Shown piece by piece: positions 18,006-25,634 of a stretch of DNA of 53,415 bases. The DNA lies in the IMG/VR virus record IMGVR_UViG_3300032087_000658, positions 1-53,415 of that record, one strand, 5' to 3'. This stretch comes from a virus. How positions within the stretch are numbered: position 1 is the stretch's first letter; each line of letters opens with the position of its first letter. The notes below the pieces were generated by a model. That model searched no databases. It worked only from the letters and a program-made list of their open reading frames with translations, and was not told the DNA's origin. The position numbers and the translations under genes were made by a program.

Positions 18006-19138
18006 TAGAAAGTTGGTTTACCACCCCAGTAACCAGCACCTTTTCTAAACTCTTCAGGTTCCATATATTTGAGAATATTACATTTAAGTGCAAAAGGGTC
18101 ACCGTTCCAAAGTGCCATAGCTAGTTTTTTATAAGAACCAATTGGGTTGGCTCGTAAAGAATTTATTTGTGGAAAGGGTATACCTCCGTTTGCTCTTATG
18201 TGTGCTTCTAGTTGTTTCTTGTAAACAAACTCTGCTCTTTCTGCAATCCAATCAGGTGCTTCATCTATACATTCTCTTTTAAAACATTGTTCCCATGTTT
18301 CACCACTTCTTCTACTTGGTTGACATGATATTTTTCCAAATTGTGTAACTGTCCTGATGCCATCAAGTCTATGACATACTTTGTCAAACCATTGAGGCCA
18401 TGCCTTTTGTGCTAGTTGTAGGTCAGGAATACCAGCTGTTGTCATTGTTAGTGGTGCAATCCTTAATTTATTTTTTGATCTCCCATGCTTTACCATCACA
18501 TCATATGCGTGATTATAATCCCATTGAAAATCTTGGATAGCTTTCCATATATCACCATCAGTCCAATCATAGATAGGTCTCACATATTTTGTACCTCTAT
18601 CATTTGGTTTTGTAATATGTCCTTTACTAGAAAATAAACCCATTCTTCTATTAGGACTTTCTTGCACTCTTAGACCGATACATGCAAACAAGTCTTTTCC
18701 TTCAGCTACTGGAAACCTTTCTTTTGTAACTAAAGCGTTTATGTTTTTTTCTTCTATCTGATAAGCATATTCAGGTGGTTGTCTGACCCATTCTTCTCTT
18801 GGTACTTGCTCATCAAAAATCCACCAGTAGGGATTTTTTCTATTAAAGACGTTTACCACTGGTTGTCCTGCCCAAACATGATGCATATTAACTTCAGGTC
18901 TATTGGCTACTCTATCTAAATATTCATATGTGTTTGGAAATAATATTTCTTCGTCACGATGTATGACATTTATAGGTAATTTACCAGCAGCATCAGCTGC
19001 CATGATTGCTAATTCCATACATACAGTAGAGTCTTTACCTCCACTTTGCGAGATCACAATTGTATGGTCTTGTTCATATAATTCTTGCAGTCTATTTAAA
19101 GCTGCATCAAATACGTTCATGTTAAGATTTAATTTCAT
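18005..19138 (-). CDS. PAPS-reductase-like PP-loop protein (IbrA/YbdN type)
   Basis: 377 aa. The N-type ATP pyrophosphatase PP-loop SGGKDS is at 32-37, followed by INVIHRDEEILFPNTYEYL, as in phosphoadenosine phosphosulfate reductases, and YVRPIYDWTDGDIW. The C-terminal half (CQPSRRSGETWEQCFKREC, YMEPEEFRKGAGYWGGKP) is typical of the IbrA/YbdN group, which carries DUF3440-like sequence. These proteins are not true sulfate reductases; they probably adenylate a substrate or handle sulfur. Paired downstream with the ParB-like gene. DNA phosphorothioation-like chemistry is possible, but no other Dnd or Ssp genes are present. Confidence 0.82.
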   Translation of the reverse strand: MKLNLNMNVFDAALNRLQELYEQDHTIVISQSGGKDSTVCMELAIMAADAAGKLPINVIHRDEEILFPNTYEYLDRVANRPEVNMHHVWAGQPVVNVFNRKNPYWWIFDEQVPREEWVRQPPEYAYQIEEKNINALVTKERFPVAEGKDLFACIGLRVQESPNRRMGLFSSKGHITKPNDRGTKYVRPIYDWTDGDIWKAIQDFQWDYNHAYDVMVKHGRSKNKLRIAPLTMTTAGIPDLQLAQKAWPQWFDKVCHRLDGIRTVTQFGKISCQPSRRSGETWEQCFKRECIDEAPDWIAERAEFVYKKQLEAHIRANGGIPFPQINSLRANPIGSYKKLAMALWNGDPFALKCNILKYMEPEEFRKGAGYWGGKPTF

Positions 19139-19797
19139 TTTTGAGCCATCACAAAATAATATTTAGCATCTGCTAAAAGATGTCGTTTATTTAAGAGTTC
19201 TTTTGTCATTGTTTGTACATCTGCACTATCTTCAATATTTGCTATTCCTAGAATATAATACCAGTCAAATCCATTTTTCTCCAGTTCATTACAAATTTCT
19301 GAATATTTGTAAGTCATTGGCTCAAAATCTATTCCATTTTTTTCAAAACAATGCAGTTTTTTATAAGGACCATCTGAGTTTATAAAAGTAGAAACAAACA
19401 TACCTTTGTCATTTAAAAGGTCTACTGATTTTTTAATCATAGATGTGCCAAAAACATCTGTAACTGCAAACAATGCAACACAAAAATCATACTTGGCTTT
19501 ATGATTAAATATGTCACCATGTATAAACGTGTATTTATTATTTTTATTTTTAGCAATTTTCATCATGCCTTTTGATATATCTACACCTACATAATTTTCT
19601 ACATCTATATTAATTAGGTCTAAAAGCAACCCAGTACCGCAACCACAATCAATAAGACTTCCCAATCCTTGATAGGGCATCATTTCTTTTATAAAAGCAT
19701 TTTCTGCTTCTACTTGTTTGCCTACTCTTTCATCTGCATAATCATTTTCATAATCATTAGCAATTGAGTCATATATTTTTTCTACATCTATTGTCAT
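19135..19797 (-). CDS. Class I SAM-dependent methyltransferase
   Basis: 220 aa. Motif I is DCGCGTG (50-56), followed by YVGVDISKGMM and FIHGDIFNHKAKYDFCVALF, the usual Rossmann-fold methyltransferase order. No DNA-methyltransferase (D/N)PP(Y/F) motif was seen, so the target is more likely a small molecule, a protein or a modified base precursor. It overlaps the PAPS-reductase-like gene by 4 bases and the primase-helicase gene by 4 bases, placing it in the replication-side operon. Confidence 0.8.
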   Translation of the reverse strand: MTIDVEKIYDSIANDYENDYADERVGKQVEAENAFIKEMMPYQGLGSLIDCGCGTGLLLDLINIDVENYVGVDISKGMMKIAKNKNNKYTFIHGDIFNHKAKYDFCVALFAVTDVFGTSMIKKSVDLLNDKGMFVSTFINSDGPYKKLHCFEKNGIDFEPMTYKYSEICNELEKNGFDWYYILGIANIEDSADVQTMTKELLNKRHLLADAKYYFVMAQK

Positions 19798-21491
19798 AAA
19801 TCATTCCAATTAATCTCATCATCAAAACTTGGTTCTTTAAATATTCTTTTCTTTACATCATATACAAATTTTGCTTCACCAATACTTCCATATAAACCTT
19901 GTTCTCTTATTTTTCTTGTTATTATAGAAACACTATCATCATCAAAATCTCTATGCACTGTTACTACAGCATCACTTTGATTATGCCAATGACTAGCACC
20001 TGCAATATCGTAAGCTGTTGGCGGTGAATAACCACCACTATTATCTTTTTGCATTTTTGTAGGGTGTGCTACAACCCATACTGTTGCATCATGATTTCTA
20101 GCAAACTTTTTACAATGTGAAATAAAATCTCTTATATGCTCATCTTCTCTTTGATTGCCACGTCTTATTGCTGATACTTCATTAAATGGGTCAATGACTA
20201 TGCCGTTGATACCAAACTTTGCACATGATTGTGATGCAATATCTAAAATCTTTTCTATGTTAGGTATATGTTCTCTAGTTTCTATAAAATAAAAATGCTC
20301 ATGAATCCAATCTAGTGAAGCATGTAATTCTCCTGTATCCATTCTTGTTGAGAAACCTTTATCAAATGGTTTTTCTGCAACTATTTGCAGCAATCTTCTA
20401 ATATGCATTTTGGTTGAATGTTCAGGTGAAAATAGTGCAAATTTCCAATCATGTTGTTTTGCAATTCGTACAAGTATTTGGTCTAAAAATGTACTCTTGC
20501 CATGATTTGGTATACCAGTCCAAACATGAAAAGTACCTTTTTGCACTTTATATAATTTGTCTAAATTTGTATATCCTATTTCTAATGGCTTGTCATAGTT
20601 GCCATTATAGAGATCAATAACATCTTTTGTATAATTATTAACTGAGTACAAACCATCTACAGGCAGCGGTCTTGCTCTATCAACAAGTGTCTTCAAAGTT
20701 TTTGCACCATGTTTTACTAAAACATCATTTGCATCTTTGCAATCTTTTGGAGTTTGTACTACCCAACATAATTTTTTGCCATAACGATGTACTAGCTCTT
20801 TATTAAGATTTTCACCAGCACCATCACTATCAACAAACAATATTATTTTTTTTGCTTTTAATGGGTGTGTTTGTAAGCAGCTAAATCTTTTATCACTTTC
20901 TTTATACGCAACTGTAGGTGGAGCACCATCAGGCAGTGTTGTTACATTTTTAAATCCTACTTCCCACAAACTTAATACGTCTATTTCACCTTCTACAAAA
21001 ATCACAGTGTGTGCATCTTTTACGTGGTGATAGTTATATAAACTTTTTTTTGCGTTTGGTGTCTGTTTAAATTGTTTATCAACAGTTCTATACTTTATGT
21101 TGTCACATCTGTTATTAAAACCATTGTATGGAAAACCAATCCACTTATTATCTTTGCAAAAAATATTGAAAGCTTGATATGTTTCTCTACTTATTGATCT
21201 CTGACGAAAATAATTGTCTAAATAGTTATTTGCACTTGCATCATAATTTACTACTTTTTGAACTACTTTTTTCACAGGCTTTGATTGTAACCCATTTTGT
21301 CTCACAGAGCCACTAAAATTACAGTGATGACATAACCACAGTGCAGTATTGTTTTCAATTGTAAGTGATAATGGTCTATCTTTTGGATTATGTGGTGGCT
21401 GACATTGTGGACATTTTATTTTATGTGAGCCTTCATGCAAATTTTGTGCATCTATATTATGTTCATCTTTCAATTTAACCTGCAAGTTCAT
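19794..21491 (-). CDS. Primase-helicase fusion (T7 gp4-like)
   Basis: 565 aa replicative protein joining primase and helicase. A Cys4 zinc finger uses C27, C30, C54 and C57. The TOPRIM domain has VEGEID (167-171 region) and FVDSDGAG (219-226). The DnaB/RecA-like helicase has Walker A GIPNHGKST (326-334), Walker B IVIDPFN (431-437), WVVAHPTKM (472-480) and GASHWHNQSDAVVTVHR (498-514). It would unwind the fork and make primers. No phage DNA polymerase is seen in the window, so it probably feeds a host polymerase or one encoded outside. Confidence 0.92.
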   Translation of the reverse strand: MNLQVKLKDEHNIDAQNLHEGSHKIKCPQCQPPHNPKDRPLSLTIENNTALWLCHHCNFSGSVRQNGLQSKPVKKVVQKVVNYDASANNYLDNYFRQRSISRETYQAFNIFCKDNKWIGFPYNGFNNRCDNIKYRTVDKQFKQTPNAKKSLYNYHHVKDAHTVIFVEGEIDVLSLWEVGFKNVTTLPDGAPPTVAYKESDKRFSCLQTHPLKAKKIILFVDSDGAGENLNKELVHRYGKKLCWVVQTPKDCKDANDVLVKHGAKTLKTLVDRARPLPVDGLYSVNNYTKDVIDLYNGNYDKPLEIGYTNLDKLYKVQKGTFHVWTGIPNHGKSTFLDQILVRIAKQHDWKFALFSPEHSTKMHIRRLLQIVAEKPFDKGFSTRMDTGELHASLDWIHEHFYFIETREHIPNIEKILDIASQSCAKFGINGIVIDPFNEVSAIRRGNQREDEHIRDFISHCKKFARNHDATVWVVAHPTKMQKDNSGGYSPPTAYDIAGASHWHNQSDAVVTVHRDFDDDSVSIITRKIREQGLYGSIGEAKFVYDVKKRIFKEPSFDDEINWNDL

Positions 21492-21822
21492 TTTTACTCC
21501 TTTTTGTTTTCTTCTTTTGTATGTCTTTAGTATAGGTGGTAGCTGGTGTCCTAAGTGTTAGGACGTTGGTGTCCACACTTAAAAAATACCTGTTACTTGT
21601 ACCTTTTCTATGTTGTATACGCAGCTTATTATTTTCTTCTAACCATGTTAAACATCTGCGAACTTGTCTATCAGATATGCCACAAATTTTTGCTAAATGT
21701 TTTTCACTTGGAAAACAACTGTGTTGTTCGTCTGCGTAATTAGAAAGTATAAAAAGAACCAGTTTTGTACTTGGCGTATTACAATCTTGTTTTTTACACC
21801 ATCCAAGGGCTTCTATACTCAT
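21475..21822 (-). CDS. Winged-helix replication-region protein
   Basis: 115 aa. It holds a helix-turn-helix of the kind seen at the N-terminus of phage replication initiators: YADEQHSCFPSEKHLAKICG then SDRQVRRCLTWLEENNKLRI. The C-terminus is basic (KKKTKRSK). It overlaps the primase-helicase by 17 bases, so it could load or direct that enzyme at an origin. Alternatively a transcription regulator. The origin itself was not located. Confidence 0.65.
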   Translation of the reverse strand: MSIEALGWCKKQDCNTPSTKLVLFILSNYADEQHSCFPSEKHLAKICGISDRQVRRCLTWLEENNKLRIQHRKGTSNRYFLSVDTNVLTLRTPATTYTKDIQKKKTKRSKNELAG

Positions 21823-21846
21823 AGCCCATAATGTACTTGCTATTAA

Positions 21847-22056
21847 TTAGGATTGCAAGTTATAAAAATCATTTGGTGTTACTTTGCCTTTAGAGATCTT
21901 ATAAATTTGTTCCATCTCATCTTTTCTGGGTATACGAACACCCCTACACCATTTTGCTAATGCATGTATTGTAAAAGTACTACCATTTTTATTTGCTAGT
22001 TTTATAAATGATTCATGAGTATGACCATTATCTTTTAACCATGTTCCTAACTTCAT
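21847..22056 (-). CDS. Cro/YdaS-like small DNA-binding regulator
   Basis: 69 aa, almost entirely one helix-turn-helix domain: GTWLKDNGHTHESFIKLANK, IHALAKWCRGVRIPRKDEM, and a C-terminal helix. The pattern matches small Cro or YdaS-type repressors in which a start like KLGTWLK is common. It is divergent from the early operon, with a palindrome in the gap, so it likely controls that switch. The ATG at 22056 has no clear ribosome-binding site, suggesting a short or leaderless mRNA. Confidence 0.7.
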   Translation of the reverse strand: MKLGTWLKDNGHTHESFIKLANKNGSTFTIHALAKWCRGVRIPRKDEMEQIYKISKGKVTPNDFYNLQS

Positions 22057-22079
22057 AAGATTATTCTATCAGATATTTC

Positions 22080-22108
22080 TTGCATATGCACCCATTTTGT
22101 CTTATCAT
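22080..22108 (+). promoter_or_regulatory. Candidate early promoter P4 with palindrome
   Basis: TTGCAT (22080-22085), 17-base spacer and TATCAT (22103-22108), upstream of the nuclease gene. A perfect 10-bp palindrome TGCATATGCA (22081-22090) overlaps the -35 box and is a natural operator for the divergent Cro-like protein. The boxes are imperfect, so this is a candidate only. Confidence 0.45.
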
Positions 22109-22141
22109 CACTATATTAATTTGAACATAATTTGGAATAAT

Positions 22142-22915
22142 ATGAATAATAATCCTTTTGAACAACATGGCATTACTTATCTTAGTGCTACTTCTATAAA
22201 TGAATTTATAACTAATCCAGCAAGATGGATTTTGCATGTAAGTGGATTTCGTGACGCTTTTGGTTCACCTGCTATGTGGCGTGGCTCAGCAGTTGATGAT
22301 GCTATTTGTAAAGGTATATATAATGACCAATCAATAAAAAAATTACAAAAGTTTGCTTTAGATGTTTTTGATAACAAGTTATTAGAAGCACAAGAAGAGA
22401 ACATTCCATTTGATATAAACAAAGTAAGCAAAGAAAGAGACTTAATAAACACTTATGTAGATATAGCTATTCCACACTTTAGAAGTTTGGGTGAGCCTAT
22501 AGCTACACAAAAAAGAATCAAGCTGGAGTTTGACTGGTTGCCTGTTCCTATAATAGGTTACCTTGATCTCCAGTATGAAGGGGTGGTTCGCGATATAAAA
22601 ACTGTCAATAGGTTGCCAAGCAAAATGCTAGATACAACCAGTAGACAACTTGCTATATATGCTGCTGCCGAAGAATGTGTGCCTATCATTGATTATGTAT
22701 ATGTTACTACTACTAAACAAGAAATTGTTACAACACCAGTAGCACATGTTGATAAGTACTTAAATGAAGTAAAAAGAGCAGCCAACAATATGATGAATGT
22801 TCTTTCTTACAGTAATGATATAAATGTTGTTGCTGATTTATTTTTTCCAAACTTAGATGATTGGAAATGGTCTAATGCAGAAAAAGAAGCAGCAAAAAAA
22901 CTATGGAGAATATAA
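22142..22915 (+). CDS. PD-(D/E)XK nuclease, RecB/Cas4-like
   Basis: 257 aa from the ATG at 22142; a TTG start 15 codons earlier lies within the predicted promoter and is rejected. The pattern is that of the RecB/Cas4-type PDDEXK_1 family: LSATSINEFITNPARWIL near the start, MWRGSAVDDAICKGI (motif near the first helix), PIIGYLDLQYEGVVRDIKT holding the catalytic D...D.K residues, and TSRQLAIYAAAEE, the conserved Q-x3-Y element. It would degrade or resect DNA ends, and the downstream neighbour is an annealing protein, so the pair forms a recombination module. Confidence 0.82.
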   Translation: MNNNPFEQHGITYLSATSINEFITNPARWILHVSGFRDAFGSPAMWRGSAVDDAICKGIYNDQSIKKLQKFALDVFDNKLLEAQEENIPFDINKVSKERDLINTYVDIAIPHFRSLGEPIATQKRIKLEFDWLPVPIIGYLDLQYEGVVRDIKTVNRLPSKMLDTTSRQLAIYAAAEECVPIIDYVYVTTTKQEIVTTPVAHVDKYLNEVKRAANNMMNVLSYSNDINVVADLFFPNLDDWKWSNAEKEAAKKLWRI

Positions 22916-23565
22916 TGAGTAAATTGAATGAAGCAATAAGTGAAATAGCAAATCTTCCTAATTCAGATAAAGTTAATATAAAGGGTAAGTTCTACACAAC
23001 TGTAGATACTAGGGTTCATGCTTTTAGAAAACATGTAGGAGAAGATGCACAAATAACAACAGAGGTCATACACCATGATGATACAAGAGTGGTCGTTAAA
23101 GCCACTGTAAGCGTGTGTGTTGATGGGGAATTAAGAGTATTAGGCAATGACTATGCTGAAGAATATAGAGCAGCTGGTATGGTTAATAAAACATCAGCAC
23201 TAGAAAATTGTTGTACAAGTGCTATTGGTCGTGCATTGGCATGTTGTGGATTGGGTGGCGGTGAGTATGCAAGTGCGTTTGAAGTTGATAATGCAATCAA
23301 TAATAAAGCAGAAGCACCAAAAGCTAAAGAAAAAACAAAGGGTAAATATAAAATAGAATCTGACAATAAAGCTGTTGTTATAAATACTGATGATGAAGAA
23401 AAGTATTTACATCATTTAAGAACTTTTTTAGCAGACCCAACAAGTGATGAATGTAAAAGAATTTTTAAACTTAATAAAGAAACAATAGTAAAAGCACAAA
23501 TAGCATCTACAAATAGTACAAAAGATGCGTATGACAAATTATTAGAGATTTACAATGAAGCCTAA
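22915..23565 (+). CDS. ssDNA-annealing recombinase, Erf/Sak-like
   Basis: 216 aa from the ATG at 22915, which overlaps the nuclease stop by 1 base (TAATG) and has GGAG upstream. KGKFYTTVDTRVHAFRKH, a beta-hairpin region, then EYRAAGMVNKTSALENCCTS and AIGRALACCGLGGGEYAS match the Erf/Rad52-like single-strand annealing proteins of phages. The Lys-rich linker (KAEAPKAKEKTKGK) leads to a small helical C-terminal part. It works with the upstream nuclease in recombination or replication restart. Confidence 0.82.
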   Translation: MSKLNEAISEIANLPNSDKVNIKGKFYTTVDTRVHAFRKHVGEDAQITTEVIHHDDTRVVVKATVSVCVDGELRVLGNDYAEEYRAAGMVNKTSALENCCTSAIGRALACCGLGGGEYASAFEVDNAINNKAEAPKAKEKTKGKYKIESDNKAVVINTDDEEKYLHHLRTFLADPTSDECKRIFKLNKETIVKAQIASTNSTKDAYDKLLEIYNEA

Positions 23566-23815
23566 TTGTTTAGATGATTATGTTTTCGTATGTATGCGAA
23601 ATGGTAAATGGTGGACTTTTTGGGAATTACAACAAGTCATAAAAGAAAAAACAGGTAGATTTTATGGTGAGCCAACTATCAGTGCAGCTATAAGAAATTT
23701 AAGAAAAGATTATGCTAGAGCAAAATACAATCTACCATCATGTGATGAAGTTGTAGAAAAGAAAAGGCTTTGGAATAGTAATGGTTGGAAATATAGATTA
23801 ATAATTAAGGAGTAA
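23555..23815 (+). CDS. Small winged-helix-like protein
   Basis: 86 aa. The sequence FWELQQVIKEKTGRFYGEPT followed by ISAAIRNLRKDYARAKYNLP looks like a winged helix that reads DNA or modifies recombination. It overlaps the annealing gene by 11 bases. No named family recognised; similar small wHTH proteins are common in phage recombination operons. Confidence 0.55.
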   Translation: MKPNCLDDYVFVCMRNGKWWTFWELQQVIKEKTGRFYGEPTISAAIRNLRKDYARAKYNLPSCDEVVEKKRLWNSNGWKYRLIIKE

Positions 23816-23817
23816 AA

Positions 23818-24171
23818 ATGGAATATGATAATAATTTAACTGGTGCTTTGTTCAATGAAACAAAATCAGAGGTAATTAAGCGTGGCAACTTTATGATAAA
23901 TGGTGTCAAAAGATATGGTGTTCTTATAAAAAGTGAGAATGATAAAGGGCAAGAAAAGTTTGAACTTATGATAAGTGCTGGTCTTGTATATCATCATGAT
24001 GAATCAGAAAAGAAATCACCAAAAAGTCCTGACGTAAGTGGTCGCGTTTATTTTGATGAAATGACATATAAATTTGGTGCATGGAATAAAATAGGGCATG
24101 ATAGTGGTAATGAATTTTTAAGTTGCTCATTTATGCCAGTACTAGATGAAGAAAACAAAGCACCCTTTTAG
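23818..24171 (+). CDS. Putative small ssDNA-binding protein with acidic -APF tip
   Basis: 117 aa. A beta-rich core (FMINGVKRYGVLIKS, FELMISAGLVYHHD, KSPDVSGRVYFDEMTYKFG) resembles small phage proteins with an OB-like or DUF736-like barrel. It ends DEENKAPF, an acidic tail finishing in Pro-Phe, as in bacterial SSB (which ends DDDIPF). It sits right after recombination genes. An SSB-like role is inferred from the tail, fold pattern and context. AAGGAG precedes the ATG. Confidence 0.5.
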   Translation: MEYDNNLTGALFNETKSEVIKRGNFMINGVKRYGVLIKSENDKGQEKFELMISAGLVYHHDESEKKSPKSPDVSGRVYFDEMTYKFGAWNKIGHDSGNEFLSCSFMPVLDEENKAPF

Positions 24172-24493
24172 AGATCAAAAACATCTTTCTTATGTCAGAA
24201 CCTTGCCTTGCACTATTTGTAAGGCAGGATTTATTTCCCATCACAAAACAGTACAAGCACATCATTTATTGAAACCTTGGGTCGGTACAAGAGGTATGTC
24301 ATTAAAAGCTGATGATAGAAATGTAATACCTTTATGTTTACATCACCATCATTTACTACATTCAAAATTTGGTTCAGAAAAAGCAATGTTTGAGAACTAT
24401 GGAATGAGTGCTGACTTTGGAAAACAATACGCACAACAATTGTGGGAACAAAAATCATCATATGAAGATATTGATGATGAACTACCCTTCTAA
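24146..24493 (+). CDS. HNH-type nuclease with SSB-like C-terminal tip
   Basis: 115 aa. Cys-x2-Cys (LPCTICKAG), then VQAHHLLKPW and VIPLCLHHHHLLHSKFG give a ββα-metal HNH nuclease pattern, similar to the small nucleases (DUF968 or Rap/NinG-like) that cut recombination junctions. It ends EDIDDELPF, very close to the SSB tip DDDIPF that binds many repair enzymes. It overlaps the previous gene by 26 bases. It probably acts in recombination with the nuclease and annealing protein upstream. Confidence 0.75.
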   Translation: MKKTKHPFRDQKHLSYVRTLPCTICKAGFISHHKTVQAHHLLKPWVGTRGMSLKADDRNVIPLCLHHHHLLHSKFGSEKAMFENYGMSADFGKQYAQQLWEQKSSYEDIDDELPF

Positions 24494-24522
24494 AAAAACT
24501 TAAATTAATTGTACAATATGGG

Positions 24523-24550
24523 TTGTTTATTTTTGTAAACAATGTATAAT
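24523..24550 (+). promoter_or_regulatory. Sigma70-like promoter P2
   Basis: TTGTTT (24523-24528), 16-base spacer, perfect TATAAT (24545-24550). Transcription would start near 24557, before an AAAGGAG that serves the ATG at 24596. It divides the early operon into two transcription units. Confidence 0.75.
24524..24541. promoter_or_regulatory. 18-bp inverted-repeat operator O2
   Basis: TGTTTATTTTTGTAAACA, the same pattern as the repeat at 15103-15120 (TGTTTACAAATGTAAACA): outer arms TGTTTA and TGTAAACA are identical. It covers the -35 box and spacer of P2 in the same relative place as at P1, which suggests one regulator acts on both. Confidence 0.65.
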
Positions 24551-24595
24551 TTTTATATGAACACAAAAAATGTTAATACTTTGAAAGGAGAAAAT

Positions 24596-24853
24596 ATGAA
24601 TATTACATTTAATACAGAAGCAACAACTGATGAAATGGTTGCACAAGTACTACCAGCATTATTAGATGCAATAAAAGAGAGTGCCTTTGTAAATGGTTAC
24701 AAAGCTACTGATGAAGAAGCACTTGGTCTTGTTGTTAGTAAGTTCACTAAATGGAATGCTGGTGCAATTCTTGCGGTAGCATCAGAAGCATTAGAAGATG
24801 CAAACTTTGATAGCCTTGCAAGTTCTGTTGATTCTTTACAAGGGGTAAAGTAA
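24596..24853 (+). CDS. Small acidic helical protein, early operon
   Basis: 85 aa from the ATG at 24596, chosen because AAAGGAG lies upstream and longer starts fall inside promoter P2. The protein is acidic and Ala-rich (VAQVLPALLDAIKESAF, GAILAVASEALEDANFDSL), probably all helical. First gene after P2, so it may be an early-expressed host-takeover factor. No family recognised. Confidence 0.55.
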   Translation: MNITFNTEATTDEMVAQVLPALLDAIKESAFVNGYKATDEEALGLVVSKFTKWNAGAILAVASEALEDANFDSLASSVDSLQGVK

Positions 24854-25101
24854 TGGAGATCAAAATAGATAAAAATATTCCTTTACCATCAGCTAACAGA
24901 GGTAGACAACGTAAAGTTCAAAAATATGATGAGCCTTTATTTTCATTAGAAATTGGTGATAGTTTTCAAGTAACTGGTAAACAAGAATGCATAAATTTAA
25001 GAAACTGTGTGCAATATCACAGAACACATTTTGATAAAGATTATGCAACAAGGTCTATACCAAATGCAGAATATACTATTAGAGTGTGGAGAACAAAATG
25101 A
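24853..25101 (+). CDS. Small conserved phage protein, paralogue A
   Basis: 82 aa. Basic, with SLEIGDSFQVTG and ending YTIRVWRTK. The same plan (EVGDSF, then IRN, ending RVWCTK) occurs in the longer protein at 25634-26194, so the two are paralogues. Such GDSF...RVWRTK proteins are frequent in marine phages, with no known function as far as I know. Start overlaps the previous stop by 1 base. Confidence 0.55.
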   Translation: MEIKIDKNIPLPSANRGRQRKVQKYDEPLFSLEIGDSFQVTGKQECINLRNCVQYHRTHFDKDYATRSIPNAEYTIRVWRTK

Positions 25102-25298
25102 GTAAATCTAGCATAGTAACCGCACTTACATTATCTAACATCAAACACAACATGATTGAATTTATAAAAGAGTATGGCTATCAAGAAGCTGATAATAAAT
25201 TAGCAAGTCTTTATGGCAAACAATATATAGAAAACAGAGAAGAGTTATATCAGTGGTATGACTTTGAAATTAGTGGAGAGTGTGACAATGTCAAATAA
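25098..25298 (+). CDS. Small unknown protein
   Basis: 66 aa from the ATG at 25098, which overlaps the previous stop (ATGA). A GTG four codons earlier is less likely. Helical, mixed charge (NMIEFIKEYGYQEADNKLASL), with acidic C-terminus. No family recognised; part of the compact early operon. Confidence 0.45.
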   Translation: MSKSSIVTALTLSNIKHNMIEFIKEYGYQEADNKLASLYGKQYIENREELYQWYDFEISGECDNVK

Positions 25299-25476
25299 TA
25301 AAGCAGAAACATTTGCAATGGCTGATTATCAATACAAAATAAATCTTTCAGATAAGGGTTTTTCATATAGCCACCCTGTTGAATCTGAAAGTTCTGAATA
25401 TAAAAACTTTTGGGTGTTACGTGATAACTTCGGTTTCATAGCAGCTGTAGATAAAAAAACAGGAGAAATTTTATGA
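25288..25476 (+). CDS. Small unknown protein
   Basis: 62 aa from the ATG at 25288; GGAG 11 bases upstream supports it over an ATG ten codons earlier. Contains KNFWVLRDNFGFIAAVDKK and ends KTGEIL, a small beta-rich pattern. It overlaps the previous gene by 11 bases. No family recognised. Confidence 0.45.
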   Translation: MSNNKAETFAMADYQYKINLSDKGFSYSHPVESESSEYKNFWVLRDNFGFIAAVDKKTGEIL

Positions 25477-25634
25477 AAAGACATGTATATGTTTTTAATG
25501 TTATAAATGAGTTATCTAAAAAATATGACCTTGATTTAAGGAATATGAGATTGCCTCATATAAAAAAACAAATTAGCAAACAAGACTGGAATAGATTACA
25601 TCATGCAGTCAAATTTGGAAAAGAGGTTCATTAA
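25473..25634 (+). CDS. 53-aa unknown protein
   Basis: Short gene beginning MKRHVYVFNVINELSKKYDL and ending KFGKEVH, basic and helical. Its ATG overlaps the previous stop by 4 bases (ATGA), AGGAG lies 7 bases upstream, and its own stop overlaps the next ATG by 1 base (TAATG). This tight coupling on both sides supports it as a real gene despite its size. Function unknown. Confidence 0.5.
   Translation: MKRHVYVFNVINELSKKYDLDLRNMRLPHIKKQISKQDWNRLHHAVKFGKEVH

Noticed and set aside
18005-19138. True PAPS reductase for sulfate assimilation
   Set aside because: The PP-loop and C-terminal region fit the IbrA/YbdN group; the neighbour is ParB-like and no other sulfate genes are present.
22097-22141. 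TTG start giving a longer nuclease protein
   Set aside because: It lies within or just after the predicted -35/-10 region of P4 and the ATG at 22142 fits the family start.
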